Below are positions 19,097 to 27,600 of a stretch of DNA of 40,208 nucleotides, in pieces. Within the stretch, counting starts at the first letter, position 1. Each line of letters starts with the position of its first letter. The translations under genes and the position numbers were made by a program. The stretch comes from Myxococcales bacterium. GTDB lineage: Bacteria > Myxococcota_A > Polyangia > Fen-1088. The stretch covers positions 7,404 through 47,611 of the forward strand of contig PMKP01000359.1 of assembly GCA_003157775.1 (NCBI GenBank), written 5' to 3'. The notes below the pieces were generated by a model. That model saw nothing but the letters and a program-made list of their open reading frames with translations, made no database searches and was not told the DNA's origin.

Positions 19097-20086
19097 TCAA
19101 TGCGCGGCCAGAGCCGCATCCGCCCGGCGGTCTGGACCCTCGAAGGTCATGTGTAGAGTGCGCCGATTGCGCCGTATGCCGTGGGCGCGCAGGCGCGCGC
19201 CTGCCAAGATCTCCTCGACCAGTTCGTCGAAGCCCAGGCCGGCCTCGTGCGCCATGCGGGGCAGAGGGGCTCCGGGCAAGAGCAGCGGCGCGGAATCCAC
19301 GTCCACGATGATCTCGTTGAGCCGTTCGCTTAGCACCATCTCCACACAGGCCGGGCCTTCGCAGCCCAGGGCCTCGCAGGCCTGAGTCGCCAGGCGCAAC
19401 ACCGAAGCCTCGCGGGCAGGTGACAGGCGAGCGGGCGTCTGGGGCCGGCCAGGGACGGGCGACTGGGTCCAAGATCCGGTTCGGGACACCTCCACGGCGC
19501 CCAGAGCCTGTCCGTCAAGAACCGGCACGCAGATTGGTCTACCCGGCATGAACCGCTCAACCAGGGCCTCGTCGTCCAGAGCAAATACGCCCTCTAGTGC
19601 GCTTTCCAGCTCCATCTCGTCGCGCACCAGGGTGCCCCCGAAGAGAAGGGTTGCGCCCACCGGTCGCACGACTACGGGAAAACCAAACGCGCCGTGGACG
19701 GCGCTGATGCTGTCCCGTTGCGGGGAGCGAATCAGGTAGGCGGGCGCGGTGGGCAGATTGTGCAGCCGCAGGACATCCTTGGTCTTCGCGCGGTTCATGG
19801 CCAGGGCGCAGGCCAGCACGCCCGAGCCGGTATAGGGGATCGCGAGCATATCCAGCAGCCCCTGCAGGCAGCCATCAGCGCCGTACCGGCCACGCACCGC
19901 CAAGAAGGCCACGTTTATCCCCGACTGGCGCAGGGCCACGTCGACGTGACGATCGACAAAGAGTGCGTGGACGTCATGGCCCGCTTTGCGCAAGGCTGCC
20001 ATGACAGCCTCGCCCGCTCGGACGCTAGCATCCCGTTCCAAGGAAAGTCCGCCGAGAAGCAATCCGATTTTGCGCGCAGAACTCAT
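19097..20086 (-). CDS. Ddl-fold ATP-grasp protein, probable pseudoenzyme
   Basis: IGLLLGGLSLERDASVRAG and YGADGCLQGLLDMLAIPYTGSGVLACALAMNR resemble Ddl; several catalytic motifs altered (see findings). Confidence 0.8.
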   Translation of the reverse strand: MSSARKIGLLLGGLSLERDASVRAGEAVMAALRKAGHDVHALFVDRHVDVALRQSGINVAFLAVRGRYGADGCLQGLLDMLAIPYTGSGVLACALAMNRAKTKDVLRLHNLPTAPAYLIRSPQRDSISAVHGAFGFPVVVRPVGATLLFGGTLVRDEMELESALEGVFALDDEALVERFMPGRPICVPVLDGQALGAVEVSRTGSWTQSPVPGRPQTPARLSPAREASVLRLATQACEALGCEGPACVEMVLSERLNEIIVDVDSAPLLLPGAPLPRMAHEAGLGFDELVEEILAGARLRAHGIRRNRRTLHMTFEGPDRRADAALAAH

Positions 20087-20195
20087 TCCTCACGGGTAAC
20101 GCCTGCGCGGGGCATCGTCAAAAAAACCTGTTTATCGCTCAGCGGAAAGACCCCAACGCCACGCGTGTGCAGTTTGTGGTAGAGACGGGGTCGTC

Positions 20196-21797
20196 ATGAC
20201 CTTTTTGGAAGCAGCCCTCGATATTCTAAAGCGCGAGCGCCGGCCTCTTCACTTCAAGGAACTCACCGAGAAGGCCACCGAGCGCAAGCTACTGACCTTC
20301 GTGGGGCGAACCCCCGAAGTCACCATGCAAACCCAGCTTACCGCCGCCGTGAAGAAAGCCCCGGGCAGTCCCTTCGTGCGGGTCAAGCCGGGCGTGTTCG
20401 GGTTGCTGCGCTATCCGGAGGCCCCTGCCGAACCGGAGCCGGAAGCCGCACCCGAAAAGCCACGCGAAAGCCGGGCGGCTGCCGGCGAAGCGCGCAACGG
20501 GCGCCGACGACGACGGGGAGGGCGAGGACGGCGGCGCGGGCGTGGTGATACGCCGAGCGAAGGCGTGGCGCCGAGCAGCGCTACGGGGGAGACGGCTGGC
20601 GAGGCCAGAGGCCCCGCGGAAGGGGTGGAGGAACGGGATGTGAACGAAGCGCCCGAGGAGCCTGAGAGCGGTTCTCTGTCCGCCGAGGCACGCGCGGCCG
20701 CATTGGCCGAAAGCGGAGTGCTGGAAGGCGACGGAGACGAGAGGGACTCCGAGGAGCCCGGCGAAGGAGGGTCTATCGGCGACGACAGCGCCGCGGGCGT
20801 GGTCCTGAAGGGCGAGGTCGGCGCCGAAAGCACCCAAGAGGCGGAGGCGGAGCCGGAGGAGCTCAAGCAAGGCAGAGATGAAGCCTTCGCCGCCCCAGGT
20901 GAGGCGACCACCCGAGCGGAGCTGCCCGGTGCTTCCGGCCAGCCGCCCGGCCCCAGCCAAGGGGCGGTGCAAGCGGCCGCACCTACAGGCGAGGGCACTT
21001 CGGGAACCCCCGCCCAGCCGGGGCGCAAGATCAGCTCGCCCATCGACGCGGCCATCGAGATCCTGAAAGGCCAGGCCCCTGGCCGCGGGTTGCATGTGCG
21101 TCAGATCGCAGATGCAGCGGTCCGCCGACGGCTCATCCACGGAGAGCCCAACGAGGCATGGCGGGTCATGCGAGCCGCCCTTGCGGCCGAGGGCAAGGAG
21201 AGGCTGCGCGCCGGTCAGCGGCCCCGCGTGCGACCAGCAGGCAGCGGCCTATACGCCTTGGCCCGCCGTCCGCCGGACAGTGATCTTGAGCGAGCCGAGT
21301 TCGTGCTGGGCGAGGCCAGAAAAGCCCTGCGCGAGCGCACCCTGGCTGCACTCGAACAGCGCTTGGCGGAACTGAGTCCGGCGGCGTTTGAGGCCGTGGC
21401 CCGCGTGCTTCTGCAGCGTGAGGGCTTCGGCCCCGCCACCTTTGTCAAGCGGGTCGAGGGCACGATCTACCTCGAAGGGTTGCGAGGCCGTGGCTTCCGG
21501 CCTTCGCGCTGCCTCATCGCCCTGCGGCCAGGCGCCGCGGCTGCGGGCCGCCGAGCTTTGGGCGAGTTGCGCGCGGGCATCCGAGCCCGCAACCAGGACG
21601 AAGGGGTGCTTGTGCTTGCCGGCCGGCTGGCCGACGACGCCGTCGGGGAATGGAAGCAGTCGGGCGCGCCGGTGGAAGTCGTGGATGGCCCCGTGCTGGC
21701 CGAGACCTGCGTCCGCCACGGGGTGGGTGTCATCGGTGCCGTGGTCAACGTCGATTTTGTCGACGCGGACTTCTTCGCCGAGATCTCGGAAGGATAG
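20196..21797 (+). CDS. Tandem HARE-HTH protein with C-terminal Mrr-like domain
   Basis: N-terminal LEAALDILKRERRPLHFKELTEKATERKLLTFVGRTPEVTMQTQLTAAVKK; second copy SPIDAAIEILKGQAPGRGLHVRQIADAAVRR; C-terminal LSPAAFEAVARVLLQREGFG...VVDGPVLAETCVRHGVGV. Confidence 0.75.
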   Translation: MTFLEAALDILKRERRPLHFKELTEKATERKLLTFVGRTPEVTMQTQLTAAVKKAPGSPFVRVKPGVFGLLRYPEAPAEPEPEAAPEKPRESRAAAGEARNGRRRRRGGRGRRRGRGDTPSEGVAPSSATGETAGEARGPAEGVEERDVNEAPEEPESGSLSAEARAAALAESGVLEGDGDERDSEEPGEGGSIGDDSAAGVVLKGEVGAESTQEAEAEPEELKQGRDEAFAAPGEATTRAELPGASGQPPGPSQGAVQAAAPTGEGTSGTPAQPGRKISSPIDAAIEILKGQAPGRGLHVRQIADAAVRRRLIHGEPNEAWRVMRAALAAEGKERLRAGQRPRVRPAGSGLYALARRPPDSDLERAEFVLGEARKALRERTLAALEQRLAELSPAAFEAVARVLLQREGFGPATFVKRVEGTIYLEGLRGRGFRPSRCLIALRPGAAAAGRRALGELRAGIRARNQDEGVLVLAGRLADDAVGEWKQSGAPVEVVDGPVLAETCVRHGVGVIGAVVNVDFVDADFFAEISEG

Positions 21798-21802
21798 TCG
21801 CT

Positions 21803-22525
21803 GTGGCCGCCGGCTGCCGTCCCGACGCGGAAGCCGTGGCCGAATGGTCGTGGTTGGGTCGGGTTGCCTATGGGCCGGCACTGGAACTGCAAGAGCAAAT
21901 TCGGAACGACATCCTGGCCGGCCGCAGGCGAGAAACCCTGCTTCTGCTCGAGCACCCTGCCGTGATCACGTTGGGACGCCACGCCGACCCGGCCCACGTG
22001 TTGCTTTCCATCCCGGCTCTGCGCGCTCGAGGCATCGACGTGTACCGGACGTCACGCGGAGGCGATGTGACCTTCCACGGTCCAGGTCAGCTTGTGGGCT
22101 ACCCCATCTTCCGGCTGCGCCGGGGCGTGCGCGCCTACCTGCAGGCCATGGCGACAAGCATCGTCGAGTGGCTTGCCCGCCTCGGCCTTGCGGCCGAGTG
22201 GCGCGCGTCGACCCCGGGGGTGTGGGTCGGATTCGACAAGATCTGTGCTTTCGGGGTGCACGTGCGACATGGGATCGCCACCCACGGTTTCGCTCTCAAT
22301 CTTGCCACCGACCTCGACGGGTTCTCGGCCATCATCCCGTGTGGTCTGCCAACCGCGGGTGTCACGTCGTTGGCTCGACAGATCGGGAGCACGCCCCCAC
22401 CGGAAGTGGTCGCGCGATCTCTCATCGGCTTGTTTGAGAAGAACTTTGGTGTACAACTAGTAGAGGCGCGTGTTCCCGGTTGCAATTGGACGGCGCAACT
22501 CACTAGAATGATGGAAGCATCGTGA
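21803..22525 (+). CDS. lipB: Octanoyltransferase (lipoate biosynthesis)
   Basis: LLLEHPAVITLGRHAD, RTSRGGDVTFHGPGQLVGYPI, KICAFGVHV, IIPCGLPTAGVTSL; GTG start inferred at 21803. Confidence 0.93.
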   Translation: MAAGCRPDAEAVAEWSWLGRVAYGPALELQEQIRNDILAGRRRETLLLLEHPAVITLGRHADPAHVLLSIPALRARGIDVYRTSRGGDVTFHGPGQLVGYPIFRLRRGVRAYLQAMATSIVEWLARLGLAAEWRASTPGVWVGFDKICAFGVHVRHGIATHGFALNLATDLDGFSAIIPCGLPTAGVTSLARQIGSTPPPEVVARSLIGLFEKNFGVQLVEARVPGCNWTAQLTRMMEAS

Positions 22526-23661
22526 AGGCACGGACCAGGCCGCAGATCGTAGTCCTCTTCAATCGCGACTTCGAGGGAGCCGACGCGGATCCCGAGAACA
22601 AGGCGCGCGAGGATGTGAAGGAGATAGCGGACCACATCGTTCGCATCCTGAGTGCCAACGGCTATGAGGCGTCCGGTCTGGGCGTCACCAGCGACGTGAC
22701 GGGAACGGTGAGCGAGTTGCGTGCGTGCAAGCCGGCTGCCGTGTTCAATCTTTGCGAGTCGATCCATGGGGACAACCGCTTCGAGAGCCTGCTGCCGCTG
22801 CTCATGGAGTTGGAGCGGATCCCCTACACGGGTTCAGGGCCGTTCGCCCTGTCCCTGGCGCTGCGCAAAGAAAAAGTGAAGGACATCCTCTGCGCCCGCG
22901 GCATTCCGGTGCCGAAGGGGTCACTGGTGTGCGAGACGGGCGATCTGGCTGGTCTGGCCTTGGGGTTTCCCCTCATCGTGAAGCCGGCGCGCGAGGACGC
23001 CTCGGTCGGGATCACCCGGGCGTCGGTGGTCAGCGATGAGAAGGCGCTCAACGCGCGTGTCCTCCACATCCTTGACCGTTATCGCCAGCCTGCGCTGGTC
23101 GAGGAGTACATCGACGGACGCGAGATCTACGTGTCCCTACTGGGACAGGTTGACGGCGGGCTTCAGGTCTTCCCATTTTTCGAGATCGACTTCTCTGCCA
23201 TGCCACCGGATCGGCCCAAGATTGTGTCGTTCGAAGGCAAGTGGGTGGAGGAGTCGGTTGAGTACAAGGGCACCCGACCGATCCGCTGCGAAGGACTGTC
23301 GCCTGAACTGCGCGACAAGGTGGCCCAGGCGGCCCGCGATGCCTTTCGCTGCATAGGTCTGCGGGACTACGGACGCATGGACATTCGCCTGGCCGCCGAC
23401 GGCACGCCCTACGTAATCGACGTGAACCCCAATTGTGATCTTTCGGACCTGGCGGGCGGTTTCTCCCGTGCGGCGAAGACGGGCGGGCTCTCATACAAGG
23501 ACGTGATCTTGCGGCTGCTGTCTCTGGCTCTTTCCCGGCGTTCGGATGAGACCCCGATCCCCTTGGCCGAGCCACCGAGTGAAACTGATCTCGATGCCGA
23601 GGGCGAATCACTGCCCACGGGAAGAGGTTTCGCGCCGGCGGGTGTTCGGCGGGGCGGCTGA
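22522..23661 (+). CDS. D-alanine-D-alanine ligase-related ATP-grasp protein
   Basis: AVFNLCESIHGDNRFESLLPLLMELERIPYTGSGPFAL, FPLIVKPAREDASVGI, LRDYGRMDIRL, YVIDVNPNCDL; GTG start overlaps lipB stop (GTGA). Confidence 0.85.
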   Translation: MKARTRPQIVVLFNRDFEGADADPENKAREDVKEIADHIVRILSANGYEASGLGVTSDVTGTVSELRACKPAAVFNLCESIHGDNRFESLLPLLMELERIPYTGSGPFALSLALRKEKVKDILCARGIPVPKGSLVCETGDLAGLALGFPLIVKPAREDASVGITRASVVSDEKALNARVLHILDRYRQPALVEEYIDGREIYVSLLGQVDGGLQVFPFFEIDFSAMPPDRPKIVSFEGKWVEESVEYKGTRPIRCEGLSPELRDKVAQAARDAFRCIGLRDYGRMDIRLAADGTPYVIDVNPNCDLSDLAGGFSRAAKTGGLSYKDVILRLLSLALSRRSDETPIPLAEPPSETDLDAEGESLPTGRGFAPAGVRRGG

Positions 23662-23720
23662 GGCCAACGTGCATGAGCTGGTCGTGGTGGTGGGGGTGGA
23701 TCCGGTGCACCACTTGGGCG

Positions 23721-24593
23721 ATGCTTTCGCTGGGAGCCGTCGCCTGTAAGCAGCCGAGCGCGACAAACCAATTTTGGCTCGGACCCCTAGCCATCACGCC
23801 GACGGCGAGAGCAGGTGACGAGTCTTCGCTTGTCGACCGAGGGGCGCTGGCCCAGAAGGCACGTGCGCAGCTCTTGCAAGCGGGGATCTTCGCCGGCGAA
23901 GTCCCGGAAAGCAGCAAACCCGGCGGAGCCGTGGCAACAATCCGCATCACCCTATCCATGGAAGTGGTGCGGGCCGACGGCAAGGCTGCCGTGCGCGCTG
24001 GTGTGCGGCTGAACGTCTCCACTCGCCCTGCCGGCGTCGCTCCCCAGCACTTTGGCGAAGACGTACAGGCGAATGCCGAGATGCTATACGACCCGGAGGC
24101 ACAGCCGGACAAGAAGGACGTTGTACAGCGGCTGGCAGAGCGCGCGGTCGGCGACTTGCTGGCCGGCTACGTCGCGCGCCAGAAGTTGTGGTCTGCCGAG
24201 CCCCGGACCCTTCACGCGGCCTTGGCTGCTTCCGGCGAGATGCGCCTGGAAGCCATTCGCGTGGCAGCGGCCCGCAAGCTGCGCGATGAGGTTCCCACCC
24301 TGATCGGGTTGCTCTCCGACGACGAGGAAACCATCCGGGACGCCGCACTGGGCGCGCTGGTCGAGCTGCGCGATCCGCGCGCGGTCCCGGCGCTGACCAA
24401 GAGCAAGTCGATGAAGGATGGTCGGGAGATGCGCAAGATCATCGACGCCCTTGCTGCGCTTGGGGGCCAGGAAGCCACCGACTATCTGAGCTTTGTGGCC
24501 GATGCACACGAGGACGAGGAGATCAGGAACATGGCGAAGGCAGCGCTTTCGCGCCAGAGGAGCAGAACCCAGGTTGGGACGGCCTTTCGCTAG
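23721..24593 (+). CDS. HEAT-repeat lipoprotein
   Basis: MLSLGAVAC lipobox; HEAT-like VPTLIGLLSDDEETIRDAALGALVELRDPRAVPALTKS. Confidence 0.7.
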   Translation: MLSLGAVACKQPSATNQFWLGPLAITPTARAGDESSLVDRGALAQKARAQLLQAGIFAGEVPESSKPGGAVATIRITLSMEVVRADGKAAVRAGVRLNVSTRPAGVAPQHFGEDVQANAEMLYDPEAQPDKKDVVQRLAERAVGDLLAGYVARQKLWSAEPRTLHAALAASGEMRLEAIRVAAARKLRDEVPTLIGLLSDDEETIRDAALGALVELRDPRAVPALTKSKSMKDGREMRKIIDALAALGGQEATDYLSFVADAHEDEEIRNMAKAALSRQRSRTQVGTAFR

Positions 24594-24651
24594 GTCATTG
24601 CGTCAAATCTGACAACGAAATAGGCTGACTTCCGAAACCTATTGGAAATCG

Positions 24652-24657
24652 TATAAT
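24652..24657 (+). promoter_or_regulatory. Candidate -10 element (TATAAT) upstream of the kinase-activator gene
   Basis: Exact TATAAT in a GC-rich genome, but no convincing -35. Confidence 0.35.
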
Positions 24658-24662
24658 GAGAG

Positions 24663-27600
24663 TTGGTGGCAGTAGGCAATCAAGTTGGCACATCGAGAGG
24701 GGAGGGCAATGGCCCGTGGCCCCTGGTTGCCGATCGCTATCGGCTCGGTGGACGACTCGGGGTGGGAGCCAGCAGCGAGGTCTACGCGGCCGAGGACTTG
24801 GCCAGCCACACGGCCTGCGCGGTTAAGCTCTTTCCCGCTGACTTGGAGTCGGGCGCCATCGCGCGCTTGCTCGACGAGTTTGGACGCCTGAGCGAGCTCG
24901 GCCACCGCGGCATCGTCAGAGTTCGGGACACGGGACGCATCGCCGAAGGGGCGTTGGCTGGCCGACTTTTCCTGGTGACTGACCGGCTATCTGGGCCAGA
25001 TCTGGCGGCGCATCTGGCCGCGGCCCGTGGCGAAGATCGCTTTCGTCGCTTCGCCGCTGCGGCCGAGGATCTGGCTGACGCCTTGGCCTACCTCCACGGC
25101 CGGGGCCTCGTCCATGGCGACATCAGCACCAGCAATGTTCGCTGCGACCATGAAGGTCGCCCAGTGCTCATCGATTTCGGGCTGTCCGAACGCCTGTTGC
25201 CGGTCACTGGAGCCCACGACGACTTGGGGCTCGTGGTGGCAGGTGCCTCAGGCACCTTGGGCTTCATCGCGCCCGAAGCTCTGGTGGGTGAGCGCGGTCC
25301 AGCGGCTGACCTATTCAGTCTAGGAGCGACCTTGTACGCGGTGTGGACGGGCGTGCCGCCATTCGGTGTGGGAATGGATGCGGTTCGCCGTCTCATGGAA
25401 GGCCCGCCGCCGCCGCCATCCTCGCTTTGTCCGGGCCTGCCGGCAGATTGGGATGCTCTACTAGGCCGCTTGCTGGCCGTCGCGACCGAAAAGCGGCCTG
25501 CCAGCGCGCGCGATCTGCTGCGGGAGATTCGCCGCATTCTTCCCGACAATGTCACTCCGGTTGAACTGGACTTGTCCGTCCCGCATCCAGCCGGTGATCC
25601 CCTGGCGGGTCTCGTAGTTGGCCGCGTCAAGCAAGAGCAAGCGATCTGGGCGCTGGTGGAAAGACTCGCAGAAGGGAATGCCCGAGCCGCCGTGGCAACT
25701 GTTTCGGGTCCACCTGGTTCCGGCCGCCGCACATTGATCCGGCGGGTTCTGCGCGATGTGCGGCTGGCCCTTCTCTCGCAAACCTTGCCGTCCTTCACCG
25801 TGGACGAGCGCGGGTTGGCGGCGCTGCAAGCTGACCTGCCTGTCCACCCCGGCGAGCCAACCCTCCCCTGGGACGAGCCTACCCGTTCGCTGCAGGCTCG
25901 CACGGCCGCACTGGTCGATGCGCTTGAAGCGCGCGCGCAGCAGCGGCCCCTTTGTCTGGTGCTTGGACCGGGCCGGCAGGAGGAGCTGGTGGCTCAGGCG
26001 GTGGCGGAAGGATCACCCGGTGGCCGCCTGCTCGTCATCGTGCCCACCGAGCAGGCCTTGCGCAGCACCGAGGCCATCGATTTTCAACTCGGGCCGCTTC
26101 AGGCCGAGGATATCTGCGCGCTCGCCGGTTACGCGGCAGGGAGCGAGCCCACATCCCGGGTGGTCGAGCAGATCGTGCGCGCCTCTGGGGGGCTGGCGGC
26201 TTCGGCCGCGTTGCTTGTGCGTCGCTGGGTGCAACAGGTACGCGAAGGCCGGCCTGAGGCATTCCGGGTCGACGAAGATGACGCCGACTTCGGTCGCCTG
26301 CTTGATACGACGTTCGCTGGCCTGAGCTGCAACACCCGCGCTTGGCTCACGGCCCTGGTGCTTGCGCAGTCGCCGAAGCTGGTCACTGATCTGGACACTG
26401 CCATGGCTGTGCGCGAGGCGCAGACCGCGGGGTGGTTGGGTTCCTCGGAACTGACGGTTTCCACGGAATCCCATGCAGCCGCGGTTTTTCGCGCCGTCAA
26501 GCGTGACAAGACCCTACATCCCCTCGTGGGTCGGGCTATTCGGCCCTTGTCCGAGTCCGATCCTCGGCGGGCCGAGGCGCACCTGGCGCTGGGAGAGCCG
26601 GAACAAGCGGCCACGTGTTTTCGAGCCGCGGCCCAGGCCGCGGGCGAGGCCGGCCGCTTCGGGGACGTGGCGCGGTTCGCGATGCGGGCCAGGGCCGCCG
26701 TTCCTGAGACCGGCACGCCGTCTGAACACATCGCCTGGGCCACGGCCTTGGGGCTGGTGGGCCAGTACGACGACGCGCTCGCGGTTCTGGACGCGCCACC
26801 GCCGGACGGGAGGATGGAGGTCAAGATCGAGTTGGCAGAACGTCGGGCTTGGCTGCTGGGACGGCGTGGGGATCCGGTCGCCGCCCGGCAGGTGCTCGAG
26901 ACCGCCCTGAAGGAAATGGGGTTGCTGGAAGAGCCGCGGGGCTCTGTGGTCTTGCGACTGCGTGCGCGGCTGGCCCGCCTCCTGGTTTCCTGCGGTCTCT
27001 TTTCTGAGGCTCTGCAGGCGGCCGAGCCGGCGCTAGGGGAGTCATCCGATGCCGGGCTTTTCGCACAGGAGGCGGCTGCCCTGGCGCTGACCTATGCCGG
27101 GCGGCTTTCCGAGGCAGATTCTCTGATCGCGGCGTTGGAAAAGACGGTCGAGACTTCCCCCGATAGGCCGCTTGCCGCCCGGGTGCCGGCCCTGCGCGGG
27201 CTGTATTGGCAACTGACGGGCCAGCCCATGCCTGCCGCCCAAGCCTATCGGGAGGCGGCCCGCCGGTGCGACGAGCTTCACGACATTCACGGCCAGACAG
27301 CCGCCATCCTAAACCTTGGATGTGTTCTGGCTGACACCGGCCAGTTCGGCGAGGCGCTCGATGCTTTCCGACGCGCGCTCCGTGATCTTGGTCGCCTGGG
27401 CATCGTGACCGATCTCGCCCTGGCGCTCTACAACACGGGGTTGCTCCTCCTCCAACTGGGAGACCTGGAGGCCGCCAGCCGCACAGCCCGTCGCCTGCGC
27501 GACGAGGCGAACGCGACCAAGGTGGAGGCATTCTTGGCCTATGCCTCGTCGCTTGACGCCGACATCGCGCGCCGGCGGGGCGCATTTCACACGGCCTTGC

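Noticed and set aside
20289-21140. 283-aa minus-strand ORF
   Set aside because: Antisense to the HARE-HTH linker; low complexity
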